A stretch of DNA of 64,000 nt, taken from the NCBI RefSeq assembly GCF_009687865.1, contig NZ_BLAE01000005.1, forward strand, positions 1 through 64,000, in the 5' to 3' direction. This document shows, in pieces, positions 27,308 to 35,251 of the stretch (the first letter of the stretch is position 1; each line of letters begins with the position of its first letter). The notes below the pieces were generated by a model. The model worked only from the letters and a program-made list of their open reading frames with translations, did no database searches and had not been told where the DNA came from. Position numbers and translations under genes: made by a program. This stretch comes from Acrocarpospora macrocephala. GTDB lineage: Bacteria; Actinomycetota; Actinomycetes; Streptosporangiales; Streptosporangiaceae.

Positions 27308-27504
27308 GGGGAACCCCTTCCGTTCCTCGATCAGTTGGCGGCGACAGCGGAGGCGTCGCTCATGTCGAGGTCTCCTCAAGACGATGGGGCGCGGCCGGAC
27401 GGCTGCACGCTGAGACATGAATAGCCGGGCCCTGTTGCCGCCGCGTTGCCGCTCCGCAGCCTGTGACCTCGCTTTGATGGTTTCCTGCTCGGGTGTCGGG
27501 GAGA

Positions 27505-28254
27505 ATGGGGTGCGTGTCCGCGTGGCTGTCGCGGTCGCGGCGGGGTCCGGCGGCGGTCGCGATCTTCTTGGTGGTGCTGGGGGTCTTGGCGACCGCCGTT
27601 CGACTGGACGCGCCGTCGGACGGCAGCGTGGTGCGGCTGGGCTGGTCGACCTGGCAGCTCGACGGCGTGGTGGTGGATGTCCCGCGGGCGGGGTCAGGGT
27701 TGCTGGCCGGGGATCTCGTGACCGGCGTCGCCGGGAGTCGTTTCGCCGATGGTCTTGGCGCTGTCGCTCGCCCGCGACTGGGAACGAGCCTCTCGTATGA
27801 CGTGGTACGGCAGGATGCGGGGGTTGTGGCAGTGCGGGTTGAGCGTCCGGATCCGTACCCGTTGCTCGCGCAGAGCTGGGGCAATCTCGTCTTCTGCCCT
27901 GGGGAGCCCTCGGCCTGTCGGCGCTGCCGTTCGTGGCCGGGCTCGGGGGCGCGCGGCGGCGACGACCCGCTGGATCCCGTCGACCTCCGCCTGATCGGCG
28001 CGCTGGCGCAGCAGGTCGGCACTGCGGTGCAGGCGGTGCGGCTCCACGACGACCTGGCCCGATCCCGGGCCGAGGTGGTGGCCTCGCGGGAGGACGAGCG
28101 CCGCCGGCTCCGCCGCGACCTGCACGACGGGCTGGGACCGGCGCTGGCCGCGATCAAGCTCAAGGCCGGTCTCGCGGCTCGCGCCGTGCCGGACGACTCC
28201 CCCGCCCATGCCATGCTCGACGAGATCTCGGCGGAGGCGACCGCGCCCACCTGA
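27505..28254 (+). pseudogene. Decayed NarL-family sensor histidine kinase
   Basis: The remains of a sensor kinase. The N-terminal part has one membrane helix and a PDZ-like piece (SGLLAGDLVTGVAGSRF), then SWGNLVF, where a multi-helix membrane region should begin. A remnant LSALPFVAGLG is visible in another frame about 27922-27955. The open frame resumes with the end of a GAF-like domain (LIGALAQQVGTAVQAVRLH) and a HisKA_3 box with the phospho-His (RRLRRDLHDGLGPALAAIK), but stops soon after; the ATPase domain is missing and only IDDLHPSTG-like debris follows. No cognate response regulator is adjacent. Internal deletion, a frameshift and 3' loss make it nonfunctional. Confidence 0.75.
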
Positions 28255-28372
28255 CGCTCCCGCCCCGGATCGACGACCTCCACCCGTCGACAGGCTGAAG
28301 GTCGTCGGCTGTCCCGGCGACAGCAGGACCGCACTCGGCCGGCAGCCTGTCCAGGACCCAGGCCCGGGTCGG

Positions 28373-29131
28373 TCAGGTTTCCGAGGTGCTCTTGGCGACT
28401 CGGTCGGCTGTGCGCTGGAGGTGTTCGCGCATGATCTTGGTGGCGGCCTCGGTGTCGCCTGCTTCGATTGCGTCTACGAAGGCCTGGTGTTCGGTGTTGC
28501 CGCGGCGGCCCATTAGTGGAGCCAGTGTTTGGGCTTCTCGCAGGGACATCAGGAGGGGGCCGTGGAAGCTCTGTACCAGCATTTCGATGGCGATGTTGTG
28601 GGTGCAGGCGGCGACGCGGATGTGGAACTCGGCGGACAGGGTCATCGAGTATGAGTCGTCCTTCAGCGCCGCGCGCTGGCGGGCGCAGATCTCCTTCAGG
28701 GCGGCGATGTCCTCGGTGGTGGCGCGCTCCACCACGAGCGGGACGATGCCGAGTTCGAAGACCATGCGCGCCTCGGTCACCTCGGCCGCGGTGAGGGGGC
28801 TGAGCTTGAGCAGGTCGGCGAGGCCCTCGCCGAGGCGGGCGTTGGTCGGCGTGGTCACGAACGCGCCGCCGTGCGCCCCTACCCGGATGTCGACCAGGCC
28901 GCCGGCCTCCAGCACCCGCAGTGCCTCGCGGACGGTGACCCGGCTCACCCCGAAGCGCCCGCACAGCTCGCGTTCGCTGGGCAGGCGGTCGCCGGGCTTG
29001 AGCTTGCCCTGGCGCATGAGCAGGCGGATCTGGTCGACGATGACCTGGGAGACCCGCGAGAGGCTCACCGGACTGAACAGTTCGGCTCCCGACTCCACGG
29101 ACCCGAATCGGGAATCCTCATCGCCGGCCAT
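28373..29131 (-). CDS. FadR-subfamily GntR transcriptional regulator of the catabolic island
   Basis: 252-aa GntR/FCD regulator. The winged helix (LPSERELCGRFGVSRVTVREALRVLEAGGLVDIR, about residues 50-85) precedes a helical FCD domain with SAEFHIRVAACTHN and a final MREHLQRTADRV helix. The ATG at 29131 has GAGAGGA nine bases upstream; an ATG six codons earlier lacks a ribosome site. It is divergent from the class II aldolase gene, with a TGGTCATACCA site between them. That sequence fits the TnGTnnnACnA consensus known for FCD-type regulators, and similar sites precede other units to 57 kb, so this protein is the best candidate for island regulator. Confidence 0.88.
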   Translation of the reverse strand: MAGDEDSRFGSVESGAELFSPVSLSRVSQVIVDQIRLLMRQGKLKPGDRLPSERELCGRFGVSRVTVREALRVLEAGGLVDIRVGAHGGAFVTTPTNARLGEGLADLLKLSPLTAAEVTEARMVFELGIVPLVVERATTEDIAALKEICARQRAALKDDSYSMTLSAEFHIRVAACTHNIAIEMLVQSFHGPLLMSLREAQTLAPLMGRRGNTEHQAFVDAIEAGDTEAATKIMREHLQRTADRVAKSTSET

Positions 29132-29198
29132 CAGGTCGTCCTCTCGCATCGAGCGCCGCTACCCGCCGCTGTGGATATTGTACGGTGCGATGGGAGTG

Positions 29199-29215
29199 TG
29201 GTCATACCAATAGAC
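29199..29215. promoter_or_regulatory. GntR-type operator (site E)
   Basis: TGGTCATACCA is a perfect TGGTnnnACCA palindrome, extended as TGGTCATACCAATAGAC. It lies 33 bases before the class II aldolase-family start and 68 bases before the divergent GntR gene. It differs from the site at 51906-51922 at only 3 of 17 positions. Confidence 0.65.
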
Positions 29216-29247
29216 TATTCCCCGGTTTCAAGAGGAGGGCGGGGTTG

Positions 29248-30003
29248 GTGACGTCAACACCAGCGGGACGGCTGCGTCGAACCGTGGCGCTCGCGTGCCG
29301 GATCCTCGCCAACGCCGGACTCGCCGCCGACATCCTCGGCCACGTGAGCGTGCGCGCCACCGCCGACACGCTGCTCGTCCGGTGCCGCGGTCCGCGCGAG
29401 GAAGGGCTGCTCTTCACCACCGAGCAGGACATCCACCTGGTCGGCCTCGACGGTGGGGACCAGCCGCTCGACGGCTGGTCGGCCCCCGCGGAGCTGCCGA
29501 TCCACACCGAGGTGCTGAAGGCGCGCCCCGACGTCGACGCGGTCCTGCACGCCCATCCGCCCGGCGTCCTCCTCGCCGGGCTGACGGACGTCCCGCTGCG
29601 CCCCGTTTTCGGGGCCTACAACATTCCGGCCGCCCGGCTCGCCCTCGACGGGGTGCCGGTCTACCCGCGCTCCGTGCTGGTCCGCCGTCCCGAACTCGGC
29701 CGCGAGGTGGTCGCGGCGATGGGCTCGTCGCCGGTGTGCGTGCTCAGAGGCCATGGCATCGTCACGGTCGGCTCGGGTGAGCACGCAGTCGAGCAGGCGG
29801 TCGTCCGGGCGCTGAATCTGGAGGTGCTCGCCGGGCTCGGCCTCGAGCTGGCCCGGCTGGGACGCCCGGTGGCCGACCTTCCGCCCGAGGACGTGGCGGA
29901 GCTGCCCGATCTGGGCAGCGCCTTCAACGACCTGCAGATCTGGCGTCACCAGCTCGCCCGGTTGCGGCTCGCGGGGCTCAGCCTGCTGGAGACAGAAGGC
30001 TAG
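29248..30003 (+). CDS. Class II aldolase/adducin family protein
   Basis: 251-aa metalloenzyme-fold protein. The metal site is visible as HAHPPG and GHGIVTVG, with ILGHVSVR near the N-terminus. GTG 29248 (or TTG 29245) follows AGGAGGG. The family includes sugar-phosphate aldolases but also decarboxylases of dihydroxyphthalate, described in actinobacterial phthalate pathways. With a Rieske oxygenase and a decarboxylase-like gene in the same island, an aromatic-acid decarboxylase is a serious alternative to an aldolase. It ends tail-to-tail with the MFS gene: both stop codons share the four bases CTAG. Confidence 0.82.
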   Translation: MTSTPAGRLRRTVALACRILANAGLAADILGHVSVRATADTLLVRCRGPREEGLLFTTEQDIHLVGLDGGDQPLDGWSAPAELPIHTEVLKARPDVDAVLHAHPPGVLLAGLTDVPLRPVFGAYNIPAARLALDGVPVYPRSVLVRRPELGREVVAAMGSSPVCVLRGHGIVTVGSGEHAVEQAVVRALNLEVLAGLGLELARLGRPVADLPPEDVAELPDLGSAFNDLQIWRHQLARLRLAGLSLLETEG

Positions 30004-31253
30004 GCCGAGCCGTTCGCCCGTGCCCGGCGCAACATCGGTGTCACGGCCGCCGCAGCGGCGCCGACCGAGACGGCGGCGAGCAGCAGCCCGGCGCCCGGGC
30101 CCCACCGCTGGCACACCAGCCCGGTGATCGGGCCGCCGATCGGCGTGCTGCCCAGGGAGATGAGGCTGTGCAGCGCGATGACGCGCCCCTGCATCGCGGG
30201 CTCGACGCCGATCTGCAGGAGGGTACGGGCGAGCGTGTTGAACACGATGTTCGCGACGCCCAGGCCGACGATCACCGCCAGCGCGGCGGCCAGCCACGGG
30301 GTGAAGGCGGCGACCGCGCTCACCCCCGCGAACACCCACGTCCAGCGCAGCAGGGACCAGGCCATAACCGATTGGCGGGCGGCGCTGCCCAGCGCGCCGA
30401 TCACCGCGCCCACGCCGAGCGCGGAGGTGAGCCAGCCGTACACCTCGGCGCCGCCGCCGAAGGTGTCGCGGGCGAGCAGCGGGAAGACCACGCGGAAGTT
30501 CTGGCCGAGCAGGGCGACCACCGCCACCAGGACCAGGCAGGCGCACAACTCGGGACGGTGCCAGACGTACCGGAGCCCTTCCCTGGCCTGGCCCCGGGCC
30601 CGCGCGACCGGCGGGAGCCGGCGTAACGCCGTGGTGTCCATCCGGGCCAGCCCGAGCAGCACCCCGGCGAAGGACAGCGCGTTGACCGCGAAGGCGACGC
30701 CGACGTCGACGGCGGCGATGAGCAGACCGGCGATCGCCGGGCCGACGAGGCGGCCGACGTTGTGCACCGTCGAGTTCAACGACTGGGCGTTGATGTAGTC
30801 CTCCGGGCCGACCATGTCGGTCACGAACGCGTGCCGCGCCGGGGTGTCGAGCACGGTGACCAGCCCCAGGCCGAGCGCGAGGGCGTACACCATCCAGAGC
30901 CGCACGCTGCCGGTCAGCACAACCGCGGCGAGGGCGGCGGCGAGCAGGGCGCTCACCGTCTGGGTCAGCATGATGATGCGGCGCCGGTCCCACCGGTCGA
31001 CGAGGACGCCGCCCCACAACCCGAAGACGAGCGTCGGCAGGAACTGCAGCGACGTCGAGATGCCCAGGGCCACCGCCGAGTCGGAGAGCTCGAGCACCAG
31101 CCAGTCCTGGGCGACGCGCTGCATCCAGGTGCCCGCGACGCTGATCGCGTGCCCGGCGAAGTAGAGGCGGTAGTTCCGGATGGCGAGGGACCGGAACACC
31201 CGTTGCCCGGCGGCACGCACGCGCACGGCGAGACCGGCGCTCAGTCGACGCAA
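30000..31253 (-). CDS. MFS transporter (exporter-type, MFS_3)
   Basis: Twelve-helix major facilitator, 417 aa. N-terminal FRSLAIRNYRLYFAGHAIS and loop 2-3 DRWDRRRIIM are typical of the enterobactin-exporter-like MFS_3 branch, as is LDTPARHAFVTDMVGPEDYINA in the middle. The start is a TTG at 31253 with GGGAGGG seven bases upstream. It is divergent from the hydroxyacid dehydrogenase gene and shares its operator region. It likely exports pathway intermediates or toxic compounds; uptake cannot be excluded. Confidence 0.87.
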   Translation of the reverse strand: MRRLSAGLAVRVRAAGQRVFRSLAIRNYRLYFAGHAISVAGTWMQRVAQDWLVLELSDSAVALGISTSLQFLPTLVFGLWGGVLVDRWDRRRIIMLTQTVSALLAAALAAVVLTGSVRLWMVYALALGLGLVTVLDTPARHAFVTDMVGPEDYINAQSLNSTVHNVGRLVGPAIAGLLIAAVDVGVAFAVNALSFAGVLLGLARMDTTALRRLPPVARARGQAREGLRYVWHRPELCACLVLVAVVALLGQNFRVVFPLLARDTFGGGAEVYGWLTSALGVGAVIGALGSAARQSVMAWSLLRWTWVFAGVSAVAAFTPWLAAALAVIVGLGVANIVFNTLARTLLQIGVEPAMQGRVIALHSLISLGSTPIGGPITGLVCQRWGPGAGLLLAAVSVGAAAAAVTPMLRRARANGSA

Positions 31254-31270
31254 CGAGCAACCCTCCCAGA

Positions 31271-31303
31271 TTGGACGAATGGTATTACATTTCTACCACA
31301 CGT
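31271..31303. promoter_or_regulatory. Conserved promoter/operator element (site A)
   Basis: A 33-base element between divergent MFS and dehydrogenase genes, matching 28 of 33 positions of the element at 47345-47377. Its core is GGACGAATGGTAT, followed by TTCTACCA and ACGT. It contains a degenerate TGGTnnnAC operator core and probably overlaps promoter elements. Confidence 0.65.
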
Positions 31304-31330
31304 GAATCACCACGATCAGGAGGAAAAGTC

Positions 31331-32152
31331 ATGGGAGTTGCGGTGATCGGCCTCGGGGCGATGGGGCTGCCCGTCGCGCGGCACCTGCTCGCCGCCGGCG
31401 TGCGGGTGACGGTGCGCGATCTCGACCCGGTGGCGGTCCGGGCCGCGCAGGAGCACGGCGCCCACCCCGCCGCCGGCGACGCCGAGGCCGCGAAGGACGC
31501 CGACGCGGTGGCCGTCTTCGTGCCGACCGACGCGGATGTCCTGGAGGTCTGCCTCGGCTCCTCGGGCGTGCTGGCCGGCGCCCGCGCGGGCGCCGTCGTC
31601 CTGCTGTGCTCGTCGGTACGGCCCGAGACGTGCCGCCAGGTCGCGGCGGACGCGCCCGCGGGCGTGGACGTGCTCGACGCGGCGCTCACCGGTGGGGTAC
31701 GCGGCGCGGAGGCGGGCGAGATCAACCTGCTCGTCGGAGGCGACCCCGCCGCCCTGGAACGCGTGCGCCCGCTGCTCGCCCCGTGGACCGCCGCGGTCCA
31801 CCACCTGGGCCCCCTCGGCTCCGGCCAGGTCGGCAAGACCGCGAACAACCTGGTGCACTGGGCCCAGATCTGCGCGGTCACCGAGGCGCTGGAGCTGGCG
31901 CGCCGCGCCGGAGTCGATGTCCGCGTGCTGCGCCGGGCGCTGATGGACGGGCCGACCGACTCGCGGACCCTGCGGGAGCTGGAGCAGATGCGCCTGACCT
32001 GGCACGCCAAGGATCTCGCCAACACGGCCACGCTCGCCGCCGAGGTCGGCTTCGAGATTCCGGTCGCCGAGACGGCGCGGCGGGTGATGACCGCCATAGG
32101 CGTGGGCGATGTCGCGCGTCTGCTGGGTAACGGGCCGCTCTACCAGTCATAA
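31331..32152 (+). CDS. NAD(P)-dependent beta-hydroxyacid dehydrogenase (6PGDH/HIBADH family)
   Basis: 273 aa. The N-terminal Rossmann motif is VIGLGAMGLPVARHLLAAG; ALTGGVRGAEAGEINLLVGG is the substrate-binding signature; GSGQVGKTANNLVHWAQ carries the catalytic lysine region; and DLANTATLAAEVGFEIPVAE matches the C-terminal helical domain. The ATG at 31331 follows AGGAGGA. A hydroxyacid such as a hydroxymalonate- or tartronate-like product is a possible substrate, but the pathway step is unknown. It is the first gene after site A and possibly cotranscribed with nothing else, since a 97-base gap follows. Confidence 0.87.
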   Translation: MGVAVIGLGAMGLPVARHLLAAGVRVTVRDLDPVAVRAAQEHGAHPAAGDAEAAKDADAVAVFVPTDADVLEVCLGSSGVLAGARAGAVVLLCSSVRPETCRQVAADAPAGVDVLDAALTGGVRGAEAGEINLLVGGDPAALERVRPLLAPWTAAVHHLGPLGSGQVGKTANNLVHWAQICAVTEALELARRAGVDVRVLRRALMDGPTDSRTLRELEQMRLTWHAKDLANTATLAAEVGFEIPVAETARRVMTAIGVGDVARLLGNGPLYQS

Positions 32153-32175
32153 CGGGCGTAACATTCACGTAACAG

Positions 32176-32202
32176 TATGGACCATAGGTTAGACCTTTAG
32201 CC
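32176..32202. promoter_or_regulatory. Tandem operator-like elements (site F)
   Basis: TATGGACCATA is a perfect 11-base palindrome, immediately followed by AGGTTAGACCTTTAGCC. The latter matches 14 of 17 positions of the element at 47417-47433 before the ferredoxin gene. It sits 47 bases before the cupin start at 32250. Confidence 0.55.
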
Positions 32203-32249
32203 CCAACAGGGATCTACTCATCGTCAATACGGCGTTCTGGAGGAAAAAA

Positions 32250-32876
32250 GTGCGTGACGAATACCTGAAAGGCGTCCTGTCGAGCGAGAAGAAGAACCGC
32301 GACGCGTCCGAGATCTCGGCGCGGGACGAGTTCAACAAGCGACACCCCCCGATCAAGGGCCTCGTCGTCCCGCACGACCTGCGGAAGATGGATCTACCGG
32401 AACGGCCGTGGCGCAACAACCGTGGCCAGTGGTTCGACCTGGCCGACTACGAGGTGCTCAACGCGCACCTCGCGGAGCTCAAACCGGGCGGCGCCTCGGT
32501 GCGCCACCGGCACACCACGGAGGCCTACCTCTACATCGTCAAAGGCAGCGGCTACTCGCTCCTGAACTACGATGACGACCCGGTCGAGGTGGTCGAGTGG
32601 TCGGAGGGAACCCTCTTCGCGCCGCCGCGGTGGGCCTGGCACCAGCACTTCAACCTCGACGAGAACGACACCTCACGGTACCTCGCGATCCAGGACACCG
32701 GTCTGCTGCGCACCATGCGGCTGCACAACATCGAGCGCCACTCGGTCCAGCTCACCAAGGAGCAGGGGTTCGAACTCCTGCGGGCCGCGATCGACAGCGG
32801 GACCGTGCACGGCGGACACCAGGGCCGCGAGGCCGACTCGATCGTCGAGCCGGTCAGCGACCCGCACACCAGCTGA
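32250..32876 (+). CDS. Single-domain cupin protein
   Basis: 208-aa cupin. The barrel motifs are VRHRHTTEAYLYIVKGSGYS (two His and a Glu as metal ligands) and PPRWAWHQHFN (third His). The long N-terminal arm PWRNNRGQWFDLADYEV is unusual. The motif wording HxHxxEAxLY...WHQHFN is shared with the second cupin domain of the protein at 45251-46318, so the two are related. GTG 32250 has GGAGG upstream. It could be a dioxygenase, isomerase or decarboxylase; the metal is likely Fe or Mn. It precedes the ABC importer genes. Confidence 0.8.
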   Translation: MRDEYLKGVLSSEKKNRDASEISARDEFNKRHPPIKGLVVPHDLRKMDLPERPWRNNRGQWFDLADYEVLNAHLAELKPGGASVRHRHTTEAYLYIVKGSGYSLLNYDDDPVEVVEWSEGTLFAPPRWAWHQHFNLDENDTSRYLAIQDTGLLRTMRLHNIERHSVQLTKEQGFELLRAAIDSGTVHGGHQGREADSIVEPVSDPHTS

Positions 32877-32962
32877 CCCACCGCTCATCTCTCGGGGGCA
32901 CATGAACCACGCCATCACCGCGCCGGCGGACACCGGCCCGGTGAGCACTGCAGGAGCTGCAT

Positions 32963-34087
32963 ATGCGACACCCCTCGATCCTTCCCGCGGTCACCGCGAT
33001 GGTGACCGCGCTCGTCCTCACGGCCTGCGGTGCGTCCCCGACCGCGACCGGCACCACTGACACCAACGCGAAAGACGCGGCCGCAGCCAAGGCGCAGGCG
33101 GTCTACGACCGCATCAACGGTCTCACCGGCGAGGAGCGCCACAAGACGCTGGTCGAGCTCGCCGAGAAGGAGGGCAAGCTCTCCATCTACACCTCCAACA
33201 CCGACATGGACAGCCTGGTCGAGGGGTTCGAGAACACCTACAAGATCGACGTCAGCGTGTACCGGGGCAACTCGGAGTCGGTGCTGCAGCGCGTCCTCCA
33301 GGAGCAGCAGGCCAACTACTTCGGCAACGACTTCATCGACACCAACGCCGGTGAACTCAACATCATGAACAAGGAAGGCTTCTTCTACCCGTACCAGGGT
33401 GAGCTTCGCGAGGCGGTCCGCAAGGAGGGCAAGGCCGAGGGCTGGACGGCGTCGCGGTTCAACGCCTTCGTCGTCGGCTGGAACACCACCAAGGTCAAGC
33501 CGGGCGAGGAGCCCAAGACCATCGAGGATCTGGCCGATCCGAAGTGGAAGGGCCAGGTCTCCATGGAGGTCGGGGACGTGGACTGGTTCGCCGGTCTGTA
33601 CACCTACTTCCTGCAGCAGGGCAAGTCCGAGGCCGAGGTGCGCGACCTGTTCACCCGGATCGCCGCCAATTCGAAGATCGCCAAGGGGCACACCACGCAG
33701 GGCGAGTTGTTGTCGGCCGGCCAGTTCGGGATCACGGTGTCCTCCTACAGCCACACCGTCGACAAGGCCGCCGACAAGGGCGCCCCCGTCAGCTGGCATC
33801 CGGCGTCCGGCGGCCCGGTCCAGCCGATCATCGTCCGGCCCAACGGCGTGGCGCTGATGAAGACCGCGACCAGCCCGGCGGCGGCGATGCTCTTCATCGA
33901 CTGGGAACTCACCGAGGGGCAGAAGATCCTCGCCGAGGCCTTCCGGGTGGGCTCGATCCCCGGTGCCACGGATCCGTTCGCCGATCTCACCGTGGTCCCC
34001 GTACCCGAGCAGGAACTGCTCGCGAACCCGAAGAAGTGGGACGACCTCTACGCCCAGATCCTCAGCGCGGGACAGGAGGTCCAATGA
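32963..34087 (+). CDS. ABC transporter substrate-binding lipoprotein (copy 1)
   Basis: Extracellular solute-binding protein of the type II (Fe3+/polyamine-like) class, 374 aa, with a lipobox ALVLTAC (Cys22). The mature part has TLVELAEKEGKLSIYTSNTD, VSVYRGNSESVLQRVLQE and WNTTKVKPGEEPKTIEDLADPKWKG (25 residues, positions about 173-197). It is paralogous to the next gene throughout. Despite resemblance to iron-binding proteins, the setting in an aromatic/carboxylate island makes an organic acid ligand more likely. The stop overlaps the copy 2 start (ATGA). Confidence 0.88.
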   Translation: MRHPSILPAVTAMVTALVLTACGASPTATGTTDTNAKDAAAAKAQAVYDRINGLTGEERHKTLVELAEKEGKLSIYTSNTDMDSLVEGFENTYKIDVSVYRGNSESVLQRVLQEQQANYFGNDFIDTNAGELNIMNKEGFFYPYQGELREAVRKEGKAEGWTASRFNAFVVGWNTTKVKPGEEPKTIEDLADPKWKGQVSMEVGDVDWFAGLYTYFLQQGKSEAEVRDLFTRIAANSKIAKGHTTQGELLSAGQFGITVSSYSHTVDKAADKGAPVSWHPASGGPVQPIIVRPNGVALMKTATSPAAAMLFIDWELTEGQKILAEAFRVGSIPGATDPFADLTVVPVPEQELLANPKKWDDLYAQILSAGQEVQ

Positions 34088-35184
34088 AACGGGTCGCCCT
34101 CGCCGGGCTTGCCCTGACGGTGGCGGCGACCGGCTGCGGTTCGTCCCCGACCGCCAGCACCAGCGCCGGCGGCGCCAGCGGACCCACCGCCGCCGAGAAG
34201 CTGTACGCGGAAATAGGCCCGCTCTCCGGTCAGGCCCGGCGTGACAAGCTCGTCGAGCTGGCCGAGAAGGAGGGCACCCTCGACCTGTACACGTCGATGA
34301 CGAGCGACGTCGCCACCGTGGTCACCGACGCGTTCGCCGACACCTACGACGTCGAGATCAACCTGTACCGGGCCGGTTCCGAGACCGTGCTGCAGCGGAT
34401 CCTGCAGGAGCGCGGCGCCGGTTACCAGGGCAACGACATGGTGGAGACGAACGCGAACGAGCTCTTCGCGCTCAACAAGGAAGGGCTGCTCGGCACGTAC
34501 GCGGGCGAGCGCCGGGACCTGGTGCCGGAGGCGGGCCGGTTCGACGGCTGGACCGCGACCCGCTTCAACCTGTTCGCGCCAAGCTGGAACACCACCCTGG
34601 TACCCGCCGGGCAGCAACCCAAGACCTGGGAGGAGCTGGCCGACCCGAAGTGGGACGGCAAGCTCTCGATGGAGCTCGCCGACTACGACTGGTACCTGAC
34701 GCTCTACACCTACTGGCAGCAGCAGGGGAAGTCCGCGGCGGACATCGACAAGATCTTCGCTGACATGGCGAACGGCGCGAAGATCGTCAAGGGGCACACG
34801 GTGCAGGGCGAGCTGCTGTCGGCCGGCCAGTTCTCCGTGGTCGCCTCCAACTACTCCTACATCGTGCAGCGCGCCAAGACCAAGGGCGCTCCGGTCGACT
34901 ACCTGCCGTTCGTCGAGCCGATCGTCGCCCGCCCCAACGGCTTCGGCCTGATGAAGAGCGCCAGACATCCGGCGGCGGCGCTGCTGTTCGCGGACTGGAT
35001 GCTGCAGGAGGGCCAGAAGCTGCTCGTGGACGAGGGGCTCACCCCGGCCATCGTCGAGGGCGACGACCCGCTCAAGCAGCTGAAGATCATCCCGATCGAC
35101 GTCAAGACGCTCGTCGAGAAGGGCCCGGAGTGGAGCCAACGGTACGAGAAGGTCGTCGCCGGCGGCGAGGTGCTGTCCGAATAA
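34084..35184 (+). CDS. ABC transporter substrate-binding lipoprotein (copy 2)
   Basis: 366-aa paralogue of the preceding protein, with lipobox VAATGC (Cys18). Shared wording includes KLVELAEKEGTLDLYTSMTS, ETVLQRILQERG, DPKWDGKLSMELADYDWYL and KGHTVQGELLSAGQFSV. Two divergent binding proteins for one permease suggest two ligands, or a high- and a low-affinity variant. A strong hairpin follows the stop, ahead of the permease gene. Confidence 0.88.
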   Translation: MKRVALAGLALTVAATGCGSSPTASTSAGGASGPTAAEKLYAEIGPLSGQARRDKLVELAEKEGTLDLYTSMTSDVATVVTDAFADTYDVEINLYRAGSETVLQRILQERGAGYQGNDMVETNANELFALNKEGLLGTYAGERRDLVPEAGRFDGWTATRFNLFAPSWNTTLVPAGQQPKTWEELADPKWDGKLSMELADYDWYLTLYTYWQQQGKSAADIDKIFADMANGAKIVKGHTVQGELLSAGQFSVVASNYSYIVQRAKTKGAPVDYLPFVEPIVARPNGFGLMKSARHPAAALLFADWMLQEGQKLLVDEGLTPAIVEGDDPLKQLKIIPIDVKTLVEKGPEWSQRYEKVVAGGEVLSE

Positions 35185-35188
35185 CCCC

Positions 35189-35215
35189 GTGCGGGCGCCG
35201 GCCCGGCGCCCGCAC
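35189..35215 (+). terminator. Intercistronic stem-loop between binding proteins and permease
   Basis: GTGCGGGCGCCG and CGGCGCCCGCAC pair perfectly over 12 bases with a 3-base loop, starting five bases after the stop codon of binding protein 2. There is no T-run. It may act as a partial terminator or as a 3' stabiliser that keeps binding-protein mRNA more abundant than permease mRNA. Confidence 0.65.
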
Positions 35216-35251
35216 CGCCATCACACGTCCGTACGTCCCATGGAGAGAGGT

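Noticed and set aside
25283-28254. Antibiotic biosynthesis cluster suggested by a SARP regulator and FAD oxidoreductase.
   Set aside because: No polyketide, peptide synthetase or other scaffold-forming gene is present nearby.
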